Origin: Leisingera coralii
GTDB taxonomy: Bacteria; Pseudomonadota; Alphaproteobacteria; Rhodobacterales; Rhodobacteraceae
Length of the DNA: 64,000 nucleotides
Assembly (NCBI RefSeq): GCF_049056525.1
Contig: NZ_JBHUPT010000017.1
Location: 1 to 64,000, forward strand
Direction: 5' to 3'
Shown: positions 52,289 to 60,205 of the stretch, in pieces
Layout: every line of letters starts with the position of its first letter
How positions within the stretch are numbered: the stretch's first letter is position 1
The notes under the pieces: model-generated
Seen by the model: only the letters and a program-made list of their open reading frames with translations
What the model was told of the DNA's origin: nothing
The model's database searches: none
Program-made: the position numbers and the translations under genes

Positions 52289-53061
52289 CAGTTCTGGACG
52301 GCCAGCCGGTAAGGTGCCGGGTCCCAGCCGCAGGCAAAGCCGTCGCCATCCGGGTCCAGCGCCTTGCGGTCGCGCTCCGGGCCGCCGGTTTCGAGGAAGG
52401 CGACCTGGGCCTGATCAGGCGACGCAAACTCTGCACAGTTGCGCTGGTTGCGGGCCTTCAGGTTGATGCCCGAGCGGCTGTAGATGCGCACCCCCTTGGG
52501 GTTGCTGGTGCTGAGGGCGTAGCGCACGATGTTGGGACCTGCGTCCTCGGTGCGTTGCGGCACCGCGACCGGCTGCACCTGCTGGTACTGCGCGCGCTGG
52601 CGCTCCAGCCGGGCAGCATCGCTTTCGATCGACTGGCGGGCCGAAACAGCCTGGAAGTCGTTCTCATCCGAAATCCGGGCGCTTCCACCCGGTTGCGGCG
52701 CCGGATTAGACGGGCTCGCCTGCAGCGGCGCAACACCGGAGTTGGCACTGGAAGCCGCCAGGGCTGCGGCGGTTTCGCGGGCGATGTCCGCATCGCTGGC
52801 GGCGGTGCTGGCAGTGCTGAACGTGCCCGCCGCGGCCGTCGAGCCCGCGCTGCGCGGAGCTGCCGTGACCAGGTACGGTTCTGTCGACACCCGGACCGGC
52901 GGCACCAAAGGTTCGCCGGTGATGGTGGTGCCGGCGGCAGGCGGCGGCGCGAAGGGATCGCCGTCGATGCCAACGCCTGCGGCGCTGTCGGGGACCTGGG
53001 GGGAACAGGCAGCCATAACCAAAAGGCTGCCTGCAGCGGCGTAGGATGCGAATGCGCGCAT
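52288..53061 (-). CDS. Lipoprotein with Excalibur-like C terminus
   Basis: A 257-residue protein with a lipoprotein signal (MRAFASYAAAGSLLVMAAC, Cys19), a long Pro/Ala/Ser-rich disordered middle, and a C-terminal region RNCAEFASPDQAQVAFLETGG...DPDGDGFACGWDP that matches the Excalibur calcium-binding motif (D-x-D-x-D-G-x-x-C) with the paired cysteine. Probably periplasmic, possibly bound to the cell wall. It overlaps the downstream amidase gene by 1 nt, supporting a shared role at the envelope. Confidence 0.8.
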   Translation of the reverse strand: MRAFASYAAAGSLLVMAACSPQVPDSAAGVGIDGDPFAPPPAAGTTITGEPLVPPVRVSTEPYLVTAAPRSAGSTAAAGTFSTASTAASDADIARETAAALAASSANSGVAPLQASPSNPAPQPGGSARISDENDFQAVSARQSIESDAARLERQRAQYQQVQPVAVPQRTEDAGPNIVRYALSTSNPKGVRIYSRSGINLKARNQRNCAEFASPDQAQVAFLETGGPERDRKALDPDGDGFACGWDPAPYRLAVQN

Positions 53062-53102
53062 GGGGTTACCTGTCTGCTCTGCTCAATTGCTGAGGCAGAC
53101 GT

Positions 53103-54590
53103 TTACCACCATTGCTGCGGCTTGGCTACAAAGCCGGCCGCATTCTCCAGCGCATAGGCAGTGTTCAGCAGATCGCCCTCTTCCCAGGGCTTGCCGATCA
53201 GCTGCAGGCCCAGCGGCAGGCCCTGCTTGTCGAGCCCTGCCGGCACCGCAATCCCCGGCAGGCCTGCCAGGTTCACGGTGACGGTGAAGACGTCATTGAG
53301 GTACATCTGCACCGGATCCGCCTCGGTCATTTCGCCCAGGCCAAAGGCCGCGGACGGGGTGGCCGGGGTCAGGATCGCATCGACACCGGCGGCAAAGACG
53401 TCCTCGAAGTCCTTCTTGATCAGGGTGCGGACCTTGCGGGCGCGGTTGTAGTAGGCGTCATAGAAGCCTGCCGACAGCACATAGGTGCCGACCATGACGC
53501 GGCGCTGCACCTCGTGGCCAAAACCCTCGGCACGGGTCTTCTCGTACATCTCGGTGATGCCGTCGCCGGCTTCCAGCGTGGCGCGGCGGCCGTAGCGGAC
53601 GCCATCATAGCGCGCCAGGTTCGACGAGGCCTCAGCCGGGGCAATCACGTAATAGGCGGGCAGCGCGTATTTGGTATGGGGCAGCGAGATGTCGACGATC
53701 TCGGCACCGGCGGCCTTGAGCATCTCGGCACCATCGGACCACAGCTTCTCGATCTCGCCCGGCATGCCGTCCATGCGGTATTCCTTGGGGATACCGATCT
53801 TCTTGCCCTTGATATCGCCGGTCAGCATCGCCTCGAAATCCGGCACGGCCAGTTCGGCAGAGGTCGAATCTTTGGGGTCGTGGCCGCACATGGCTTCCAG
53901 CATGATGGCGGCATCGCGCACCGATTTGGTCATCGGGCCGGCCTGGTCCAGCGAGGAGGCAAAGGCGACGATGCCCCAGCGCGAGCAGCGGCCGTAGGTC
54001 GGCTTGATGCCGACGGTGCCGGTGAAGGCGGCTGGCTGGCGGATCGAGCCGCCGGTGTCGGTGCCGGTGGCCGCCAGGCAGAGGTCCGCGGCCACGGCAG
54101 CGGCGGAGCCGCCGGAGGAGCCGCCCGGGGTCAGCTGGGCGTCATCGTTGCCGCGGCGCCAAGGGCTCACGGCATTGCCGTAGACGGAGGTTTCGTTGGA
54201 GGAGCCCATCGCGAACTCATCCATGTTCAGCTTGCCCAGCATCACGGAGCCGGCATCGGCCAGTTTCTGCGAGACGGTGGATTCATACTCCGGCTTGAAG
54301 CCTTCAAGGATCTTGGAGGCTGCTTGCGAAGGCACACCCTTGGTGCAGAACAGATCCTTGATGCCGACCGGCAGGCCGCACATGGAAGGCGCATCGCCCG
54401 CCTTGATGCGTTCATCCGCGGCCTTGGCGCGCTCCATCGCAATCTCGGGCGTCTTGTGCACGAAGGCATTGAGCGCATCCGCGGCGTCGATCGCCTTAAG
54501 ACAGGCCTCGGTCAGCTCGACGGAGGTGGTGTCGCCCTTGCGCAGCGCGTCGCGGGCCTCTGCCAGGCCCAGTTTGTTCAGATCGCTCAT
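53103..54590 (-). CDS. gatA: Glutamyl/aspartyl-tRNA amidotransferase subunit A
   Basis: Glutaminase subunit of GatCAB, which amidates Glu-tRNA(Gln) or Asp-tRNA(Asn). The 495 residues show the amidase Ser-cisSer-Lys triad: LPVGIKDLF (Lys78) and TPGGSSGGSAAAVAADLC with TGGSIRQPAAFTG. The ATG at 54590 is preferred; a GTG nine bases upstream is in frame. It follows gatC by 5 bp on the same strand. GatB is not in the window. Confidence 0.96.
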   Translation of the reverse strand: MSDLNKLGLAEARDALRKGDTTSVELTEACLKAIDAADALNAFVHKTPEIAMERAKAADERIKAGDAPSMCGLPVGIKDLFCTKGVPSQAASKILEGFKPEYESTVSQKLADAGSVMLGKLNMDEFAMGSSNETSVYGNAVSPWRRGNDDAQLTPGGSSGGSAAAVAADLCLAATGTDTGGSIRQPAAFTGTVGIKPTYGRCSRWGIVAFASSLDQAGPMTKSVRDAAIMLEAMCGHDPKDSTSAELAVPDFEAMLTGDIKGKKIGIPKEYRMDGMPGEIEKLWSDGAEMLKAAGAEIVDISLPHTKYALPAYYVIAPAEASSNLARYDGVRYGRRATLEAGDGITEMYEKTRAEGFGHEVQRRVMVGTYVLSAGFYDAYYNRARKVRTLIKKDFEDVFAAGVDAILTPATPSAAFGLGEMTEADPVQMYLNDVFTVTVNLAGLPGIAVPAGLDKQGLPLGLQLIGKPWEEGDLLNTAYALENAAGFVAKPQQWW

Positions 54591-54595
54591 GTCTC

Positions 54596-54883
54596 TCACT
54601 CCACGACTTTGGGCACTGCGAAAAAGCCTTCGCGGGCGTCCGGTGCGTTCGCCAGCACCTTGTCCTGCTGGTTGCCATCGGTGACTTCATCCTTGCGGCG
54701 CTTGAGGCGCTGCGGGGTGACGGAGGTCATCGGCTCGACGCCCTCGACATCCACCTCGTTCAGCTGCTCGATGAAGCCCAGGATATTGTTGAACTCGTCT
54801 GCCAGCGCCGGCAGCGCGTCATCCTCGACCTTGATCCGGGCCAGTTTGGCCACCTTGGCGGCAGTGCTTTGGTCAATCGACAT
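54596..54883 (-). CDS. gatC: Glutamyl/aspartyl-tRNA amidotransferase subunit C
   Basis: A 95-residue GatC: MSIDQSTAAKVAKLARIKVEDDALPALADEFNNILGFIEQLNEVDVEGVEPMTSV, the usual helical N part and the extended linker that holds GatA and GatB together. ATG at 54883 chosen (upstream extension is not family-like). First gene of the gatC-gatA pair. Confidence 0.95.
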   Translation of the reverse strand: MSIDQSTAAKVAKLARIKVEDDALPALADEFNNILGFIEQLNEVDVEGVEPMTSVTPQRLKRRKDEVTDGNQQDKVLANAPDAREGFFAVPKVVE

Positions 54884-55058
54884 GGAAACCCTCATCTGGT
54901 GTTGGATAGGCATTTACCGCCGTGCCGCCTGCGCTGCAAGCCGGCTGCGGCGTGCTGCACCCCGGAAACCCGCGGCACCCGCATTTCCGGCACGTCTGCA
55001 TATCATTTTCGCACCAGCCTGTTAGGCTGCAGCCAACAAAACCGGGAGGAGAAATGAG

Positions 55059-55751
55059 ATGAAGATCATTTGGCTGGGACACGGCTCGTTCCGCATCGAA
55101 ACAAGCGGTCAGGTGCTGCTGGTGGATCCCTGGCTGACGGGCAATCCGGTGCTGCCCGAAGACCAGCACGAGGCGGCGGTTTCGGGGGCAACGCACATCC
55201 TGCTCACCCATGTGCATTTCGACCATGTGGTGGATGTGCTGCCGCTTGCCAAGCGGCTGGAGGTGCCGGTGATCGGGCAATACGACCTGATGGGCTTGTG
55301 GGGAGAGACCGAAGGGGTGCAGACCACCGGCTTCAACAAGGGCGGCACGGTGGACCTGGGCGGGGTCAAGGTTGCGATGGTGCCGGCCTCGCACAGCTCC
55401 ACCTTCAGCACCCAGGACGGGCTGCGCACCGGCGGTTCGGAAGTGGGCTACATGCTGATGGCGGAGGGCAAGACGGTCTATATGTCCGGCGACACCGCAA
55501 TCATGGCGGACATGGAGTGGATGGGGGATTACTACAAACCGGACGTCGGCATCCTGTCGGCGGGCGGCCATTTCACCATGGACATGAAGCAAACGGCCTA
55601 TGCGGCGAAACGCTATTTCAATTTCAAGACGGTGATTCCCTGCCACTACAAGAGCTTCCCGGTGCTGGAGCAGGACGCCAAGGACCTGATCGAAGGCTTG
55701 CCCGGGGTGGAGGTGATCGAGCCGGAAGTGATGAAGGCGATCGAGATCTGA
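55059..55751 (+). CDS. UPF0173 metal-dependent hydrolase
   Basis: A 230-residue metallo-beta-lactamase-fold protein of the UPF0173/YtkL family: MKIIWLGHGSFRIETSGQVLLVDPWLTGNP at the start, LLTHVHFDHVVDV (H-x-H-x-D-H), SHSSTF, MSGDTAIMADM and VIPCHYKSFP supply the other metal ligands. Cytoplasmic; substrate unknown. Start preceded by GGGAGGAGAAATGAG. Ends before a repeat that separates it from the convergent tag gene. Confidence 0.92.
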   Translation: MKIIWLGHGSFRIETSGQVLLVDPWLTGNPVLPEDQHEAAVSGATHILLTHVHFDHVVDVLPLAKRLEVPVIGQYDLMGLWGETEGVQTTGFNKGGTVDLGGVKVAMVPASHSSTFSTQDGLRTGGSEVGYMLMAEGKTVYMSGDTAIMADMEWMGDYYKPDVGILSAGGHFTMDMKQTAYAAKRYFNFKTVIPCHYKSFPVLEQDAKDLIEGLPGVEVIEPEVMKAIEI

Positions 55752-55770
55752 ACCCAGCGGGCAGCAGAGG

Positions 55771-55850
55771 TCTCCCGCCCGTCGCCGGATCTGCCGGGCA
55801 GATCCGCTCCCGTTGGGCTCAGCGCCGGGCCTGGCGGCCCGGCGCGGACG
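55771..55850. repeat. CCCGTTGGG-hairpin repeat, copy 2
   Basis: Same layout as 47012-47100: CTCCCGCCCGTCGCCGG, hairpin GATCTGCC-GG-GCAGATC, CCCGTTGGGC and a final GCGCCGGGCC/GGCCCGGCGC hairpin (55821-55845). The stems differ in sequence, but the frame of the element is kept. Between convergent genes. Confidence 0.7.
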
Positions 55851-55854
55851 GGTT

Positions 55855-56478
55855 TCAGGCCGCCGGTTTCATCTGCGGCACCGCAAAGCCCTGCCGCGCC
55901 GCAGCGGCCTTCTCCCGGCAGATACAGCCGCGGGCGTGGTCGTTGATCAGCCCCATCGCCTGCATGAAGGCAAAGGCTGTGGTGGGACCGACAAATTTCC
56001 AGCCGCGTTTCTTCAGCGCCTTGGAGAGCGCCACCGACTCCGGGCTGGTGGAAGCAGTCTGCGGCTCCGGCAGGTTTTCCGGCTTGGGCTCAAAGCTCCA
56101 GAAGAACGCCGCCAGCGAGCCCGCCTCCGCCACCAGTTCCCGGGCGCGGGCGGCATTGTTGATCACCGCCTCGATCTTGCCGCGGTGGCGGATGATGCCC
56201 TTGTCCTGAAGCAGCCGCTCCACATCCGCCGCGCCGAACTTCGCCATTTCGTTGAAATCGAACCCGGCAAAGGCAGCGCGGAAATTCTCGCGCTTATCCA
56301 GAATGGTCCTCCAGCTGAGGCCGGACTGGAAGCTTTCCAGGCAGACTTTCTCGAACAGGCGGATGTCGTCGCCGACCGGGTAGCCCCATTCCTCGTCATG
56401 GTAGCGCAGGAAATCCGGTGCCGAAGCGCTCCAGGCGCAGCGGGGATGACCGTCGGCGGCTGTGATGGTGCTGCTCAT
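55855..56478 (-). CDS. tag: DNA-3-methyladenine glycosylase I
   Basis: Base-excision repair enzyme removing 3-methyladenine. The 207 residues carry the Tag family pattern: CAWSASAPDFLRYHDEEWG (zinc Cys and the catalytic-region HDEEWG), FEKVCLESFQSGLSW, a central helical region, and FVGPTTAFAFMQAMGLINDHARGC with the remaining zinc ligands (His, Cys). Its start overlaps the upstream yciI-like gene by 4 nt, so it is in the tetR-yciI-tag operon. Confidence 0.95.
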   Translation of the reverse strand: MSSTITAADGHPRCAWSASAPDFLRYHDEEWGYPVGDDIRLFEKVCLESFQSGLSWRTILDKRENFRAAFAGFDFNEMAKFGAADVERLLQDKGIIRHRGKIEAVINNAARARELVAEAGSLAAFFWSFEPKPENLPEPQTASTSPESVALSKALKKRGWKFVGPTTAFAFMQAMGLINDHARGCICREKAAAARQGFAVPQMKPAA

Positions 56479-56768
56479 TCGCCGCCCCGCAGGAAATCAA
56501 GCCGGGGGTCCATCATGGTCGGCGCCACGCCGATGATTTCAGGCTCAACGACGCCGCCCGTCACAAAGGGATCCTGCGCAACCCGGCTGGCCAATGCCTC
56601 CTCACTTTCACCGACAGCGAGAATCGCGCCGCCCTCGCCATCGGTCATCGATCCGGCGGCAAGAAACACACCGTCCTCAAACCCCTGTTGCAGCCACGCC
56701 TTGTGGCCTTCCAGAAATTCGGCCACGCGGTCCTTCTGCGCCGCGAAGGAAAGCAAAATAAAGTACAT
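56475..56768 (-). CDS. YciI family protein
   Basis: A 97-residue small ferredoxin-fold protein: MYFILLSFAAQKDRVAEFLEGHKAWLQQGFEDGVFLAAGSM, then GGAILAVGESEEALASRVAQDPFVTGGVVEPEIIGV. The His/Asp positions (GHKAW and DPF) fit the YCII motif. Activity unknown in general. Coupled to tag downstream (4-nt overlap) and 21 bp after the TetR gene. Confidence 0.9.
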   Translation of the reverse strand: MYFILLSFAAQKDRVAEFLEGHKAWLQQGFEDGVFLAAGSMTDGEGGAILAVGESEEALASRVAQDPFVTGGVVEPEIIGVAPTMMDPRLDFLRGGE

Positions 56769-56789
56769 CAGTGTCTCCTGTGATGAATG

Positions 56790-57371
56790 TTAGCCAGAGT
56801 GATCTTTTGGCAGCCGATCCCGGAGCCAATCCAGCATCAGCCCCACTTCCCTGTTGATGAAATCCACGTCGCCAAAAGCCTGCGCCAGCGTGGCCACCCC
56901 CTGGCTGCGCGCCAGCAGGTGCATGGCCAGGGCATCCGAACCGGTGCCGCACCCCATCTCCTCGAACTGGCGGCGCAGCCAGTCGCGAAACAGCGTGAAG
57001 ATGGCATTGGCCTGATCCTGGGCCGCGTGGTCCAGCTTGCCCAGCTCCGCCACCAGCGTGCTGACCGGGCAGCCGTAGAGCGTGATCTTCGCCTGGTTGG
57101 CAATCAGGATGCGGATGAAGCAGGTGATCCGGTCCAGCGGGCTGCCGCCCGCCGTTTGCCAGTCGCTCAGCATGACGCGCGTGCTATCCATGCGGCGGGC
57201 GATCACCGCCTCGAGAATGTCGTCCTTGGTCTTGAAATGATAATAGAAATTTCCGCGTGAGATGCCGACCGCCGCTGCAATGTCCGCAAAGGAGGTGGCC
57301 TCGAACCCGCGCTCATAGAACAGCTGATCCGCGGCTTCGGCGATCCGGTTTCTGGTTGTTTCCTGCGCCAC
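56790..57371 (-). CDS. TetR/AcrR family regulator
   Basis: A 193-residue repressor with the TetR HTH at about 6-55 (TRNRIAEAADQLFYERGFEATSFADIAAAVGISRGNFYYHFKTKDDIL). The ligand domain contains LYGCPVSTLVAELGKLD, with a cysteine in the place where NemR/YxaF-like regulators sense electrophiles. First gene of a unit with yciI-like and tag. A palindrome 11 bp upstream of the ATG is the likely autoregulatory operator. Confidence 0.92.
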   Translation of the reverse strand: MAQETTRNRIAEAADQLFYERGFEATSFADIAAAVGISRGNFYYHFKTKDDILEAVIARRMDSTRVMLSDWQTAGGSPLDRITCFIRILIANQAKITLYGCPVSTLVAELGKLDHAAQDQANAIFTLFRDWLRRQFEEMGCGTGSDALAMHLLARSQGVATLAQAFGDVDFINREVGLMLDWLRDRLPKDHSG

Positions 57372-57381
57372 ATCAAGCCCC

Positions 57382-57413
57382 TAGGACAATTGACCTAAAT
57401 CTCTATAGGACAA
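57382..57413. promoter_or_regulatory. Palindromic operator upstream of the TetR gene
   Basis: TAGGACAA-TTGACCTA (57382-57397) is a palindrome with 7 of 8 symmetric positions, and a second half-site TAGGACAA repeats at 57406-57413, 24 bp further. Position and symmetry fit TetR autorepression. Confidence 0.6.
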
Positions 57414-57466
57414 ATGCCCCAATCCGGCAACAGCAGAGGCAGCCACGGCTCGTCCTCCCGGCGCGC

Positions 57467-57916
57467 TCAGCGTTTCTCTGCGAAGAACTCCTTGAGCAGC
57501 GCACTGGCCTCGCCTTCCCCAATCCCGTCGTAGACCTCTGGCGTGTGATGCGCCTGGGGGTGGGAGAATACGCAGGCGCCATGCGCCACACCGCCGGACT
57601 TGGGGTCGGAGGCGCCGTAATAGACGCGCCGGATGCGGGCGGCGGCAATGGCGGCAGCGCACATGGCGCAAGGCTCCAGCGTCACATAAAGGTCGTAGCC
57701 AGTGAGCCGTTCGCTGCCTAAAGAGGCGCAAGCCTCGCGGATGGTCAGAATCTCGGCGTGCGCGGTGGGATCGTTCAGCTCACGGGTGCGGTTGCCCGCC
57801 AAGGCAGCGACGCTGCCGTCCGGCGCAATCAGCGCAGCTCCCACGGGGACCTCGCCACGCTCGGCGGCCGCGCGTGCCTGGTCGAGCGCCTTGTTCATAT
57901 GCGATGTGAATGCCAT
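57467..57916 (-). CDS. tadA: tRNA-specific adenosine deaminase
   Basis: Makes inosine at the wobble position of tRNA-Arg(ACG). The 149 residues have the cytidine-deaminase zinc site: TAHAEI (His53, catalytic Glu55) and TLEPCAMC (Cys83, Cys86). EVPVGAALIAPDG and RVYYGASDPKSGGVAHG are family regions. Cytoplasmic, normally essential. Divergent from the pseudouridine synthase gene. Confidence 0.95.
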   Translation of the reverse strand: MAFTSHMNKALDQARAAAERGEVPVGAALIAPDGSVAALAGNRTRELNDPTAHAEILTIREACASLGSERLTGYDLYVTLEPCAMCAAAIAAARIRRVYYGASDPKSGGVAHGACVFSHPQAHHTPEVYDGIGEGEASALLKEFFAEKR

Positions 57917-58105
57917 GCGCTCCGCTCAGCCTGATTACAGCAAGGCAATATACTTAGAAAAGTTTCCGCCCGGCGGCAACGCCGGGCAGCGCCCGGCCGC
58001 ACCTATTGATGACCTCATTCAGAACCGAAATCGAAACAGCGGGCTGAAGCTAAAGCCGCATATTGCCCGCTTTCGCAAGGCTGCGGAATGCTCTATGGCA
58101 CACAC

Positions 58106-59119
58106 ATGAGCAAAACACCCGTACCCCCCAAGGGCAAACCCGGCCCGAAATCCCAGCCCCGCAAGGCTGCCGCCAAACCTGAGGCCGGTGCCTCGCCCGA
58201 GGGCGACCGCATCGCCAAGGTCCTGTCGCGCGCAGGCGTCGCCTCGCGCCGGGAGGCCGAGCGCATGATCGCCGAGGGCCGCGTGTCGGTGAACGGCAAG
58301 AAGATCGACAGCCCGGCGCTGAACGTGACCGCGAAGGACCGGATCAGCGTCGACGGCCAGCCGCTGCCGGAGGCAGAGGCGCCGCGGATGTGGCTCTATT
58401 ACAAACCCACCGGCCTGGTGACCTCGAACAGCGACGAGAAGGGCCGCAAGACGATCTTTGACGAGCTGCCCGAGGACATGCCGCGGGTGATGACGGTGGG
58501 CCGGCTCGACCTCAACTCCGAGGGTCTGCTGCTGCTGACCAATGACGGCGGCATCAAGCGCAAGCTGGAGCTGCCCGCCACCGGCTGGCTGCGCAAGTAC
58601 CGGGTGCGGATCAACGGCCGCCCCAAGGACGAGGATTTTGCCCCCCTGCGCAAGGGCCTGGTGATCGAGGGGGAGAAGTTCCAGCCGATGACGGTGTCGC
58701 TGGACCGCCAGCAGGGCGCCAATGCCTGGCTGACCGTGGGCCTGCGCGAAGGCAAGAACCGCGAGATCCGCAGGGCGATGGAGGATATCGGCTTCACCGT
58801 GAACCGGCTGCTGCGGGTCTCTTACGGGCCGTTCCAGCTGGGCAACCTGAAACCCGGTGAGGTCGAGGAACTGCGCCCCCGCGTGGTGCGCGACCAGCTG
58901 GGGCTGGCGGAGGAAGAGGAAAAGCCGGCGGCCCGCCCCACCCGCACCCGCGGCGGCAAGCCGATGGGCAAGCCCGCAGCCAAACCGGGCGGAAAGCAGG
59001 CGGCACGGGGCCCGGGCAAACCGGGCAGCCCCGCAGGCAAGGCGCAACCTTCCCGCGGCGGCCGCCCGGATCCGCGCGGCGGCGGCAAGCGCCCGGCCGG
59101 CAAGAATCCCCGCCGCTGA
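58106..59119 (+). CDS. rluB: RsuA/RluB-family pseudouridine synthase
   Basis: Modifies rRNA (RluB: U2605 of 23S rRNA). From ATG at 58106 the protein has a disordered basic start, an S4 RNA-binding domain (about 36-95, IAKVLSRAGVASRREAERMIAEGRVSVNG) and the catalytic domain with VGRLDLNSEGLLLLTNDG (catalytic Asp). A long Lys/Arg/Pro/Gly-rich tail (about 275-337) follows, which probably aids rRNA contact. An earlier ATG at 58088 is in frame. RluB versus RluE/F specificity is inferred from the S4 domain and tail. Confidence 0.9.
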   Translation: MSKTPVPPKGKPGPKSQPRKAAAKPEAGASPEGDRIAKVLSRAGVASRREAERMIAEGRVSVNGKKIDSPALNVTAKDRISVDGQPLPEAEAPRMWLYYKPTGLVTSNSDEKGRKTIFDELPEDMPRVMTVGRLDLNSEGLLLLTNDGGIKRKLELPATGWLRKYRVRINGRPKDEDFAPLRKGLVIEGEKFQPMTVSLDRQQGANAWLTVGLREGKNREIRRAMEDIGFTVNRLLRVSYGPFQLGNLKPGEVEELRPRVVRDQLGLAEEEEKPAARPTRTRGGKPMGKPAAKPGGKQAARGPGKPGSPAGKAQPSRGGRPDPRGGGKRPAGKNPRR

Positions 59120-59214
59120 GCCATTTCCCGCAGACTTCCCCCTAGCAACAGCGCCAGCTATCCCCTAGATTTCCAATCAGTTAATCTTCGCTGGCCGTTC
59201 CTGGGGGAGCTTGC

Positions 59215-59289
59215 GTGCAAAAAATTGCCTATGTTGCCCTATTGATCCTGATGTTCGGCCTCAGCACCGGCTGGATCGTGGGGGGCTGA
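59215..59289 (+). CDS. Possible 24-residue membrane peptide at the head of the XpaC-TelA module
   Basis: GTG at 59215, preceded by CTGGGGGAGCTTGC (a strong Shine-Dalgarno), opens a frame VQKIAYVALLILMFGLSTGW, IVGG, TGA. It is a single hydrophobic segment of membrane-spanning length. The stop is 4 bp before the ATG of the XpaC-like gene, so translation could be coupled. It may be a real small membrane protein or a leader; it is too short for standard gene finding. Confidence 0.5.
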   Translation: MQKIAYVALLILMFGLSTGWIVGG

Positions 59290-59293
59290 GCGA

Positions 59294-60187
59294 ATGGCAC
59301 AGCGTTACGGCGGCAAACACAGTCCCGGCAGCAAACCCGGCCCGCAAGGCTCCGCTCCGCAGCAGTCATACCGCAATGCCCAAGTTGACCCGGTCGGGGT
59401 GCGCGCCAACGTTCTGTTTGTGCCGCCCGCACTTCTGGCCCTGCTGTCGCTGAACGACGGCGCAATCGGGCTGGCGCTGGGACTGGCTGGCGCGGGCCTG
59501 TGGACGGGCGGCGCCTTCCTGCTGCGCGAGGGGCTGAAGGCGGAGGCCGCCTTTTCCGCCCGCAAGGTGGCCCGCAAGCCCGCCCTGCCCCGCAAGATCC
59601 TGGCAGCTCTTCTGGCAGGCGCCGGCGCGGCACTGGCAGCGTGGAAGGCTGAGCCGGGCATCCTGATCGCCGCCGTCTATGGCGCCGCGGCCACCGGTCT
59701 GCACCTCACCGCTTTTGGCATCGACCCGCTGCAGGACAAGGGTGTGGCAGGCGTCGACGATTTCCAGCAGTCCCGCGTCGCCCGCGCGGTGGACGAGGCG
59801 GAACAGAGCCTTGCCGCGATGAAGGACGCCGCCCGGCGCGCCCGCGACCGCCGGGTGGAGGCACGGGTCGACCAGTTCCAATCGGTTGCGCGCGAATTGT
59901 TCCGCACGGTCGAGGAAGATCCCCGCGACCTGACCGCTGCACGGAAGTACCTGACCGTCTATCTGCAGGGCGCCCGTGACGCGACGGTGAAATTCGCCGA
60001 TATCTATGCCCGCAGCCAGGACGCCGAGGCCCGGGAAAGCTATCTGACACTGCTGGACGATCTGGAACAGAACTTTGCCGCGCGCACCCGCAAGATGCTG
60101 GTGGAGGACCGCGCGGACCTGACCATTGAAATTGATGTGCTGCGCGACAGGCTGCAGCGTGAAGGGGTCCATCTGGACCAAAACTGA
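59294..60187 (+). CDS. XpaC-like protein (5-bromo-4-chloroindolyl phosphate hydrolysis family)
   Basis: A 297-residue protein with a polar N terminus, two pairs of hydrophobic segments (about 42-75 and 97-135) and a long charged helical C domain (VARAVDEAEQSLAAMKDAARRARDRRVEARVDQFQSVARELFRTVEEDPRDLTAARKYLTVYLQGARDATVKFADIY). This matches the XpaC family. Despite the name, no phosphatase site is known; XpaC usually neighbours telA and is linked to membrane stress. Next gene, 18 bp on, is TelA. Confidence 0.85.
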   Translation: MAQRYGGKHSPGSKPGPQGSAPQQSYRNAQVDPVGVRANVLFVPPALLALLSLNDGAIGLALGLAGAGLWTGGAFLLREGLKAEAAFSARKVARKPALPRKILAALLAGAGAALAAWKAEPGILIAAVYGAAATGLHLTAFGIDPLQDKGVAGVDDFQQSRVARAVDEAEQSLAAMKDAARRARDRRVEARVDQFQSVARELFRTVEEDPRDLTAARKYLTVYLQGARDATVKFADIYARSQDAEARESYLTLLDDLEQNFAARTRKMLVEDRADLTIEIDVLRDRLQREGVHLDQN

Positions 60188-60205
60188 TTAGCGAGGAAGC
60201 CGTTC

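Noticed and set aside
53112..55025. 637-codon plus-strand ORF opposite gatA/gatC
   Set aside because: Antisense to two certain housekeeping genes; histidine/arginine-rich nonsense composition.
57968..57985. CCCGGCG-GCAA-CGCCGGG hairpin between tadA and rluB
   Set aside because: A GC hairpin with a GNRA-like loop in a divergent gap, but with no U-tract or aptamer-like context; not enough to call a terminator or riboswitch.
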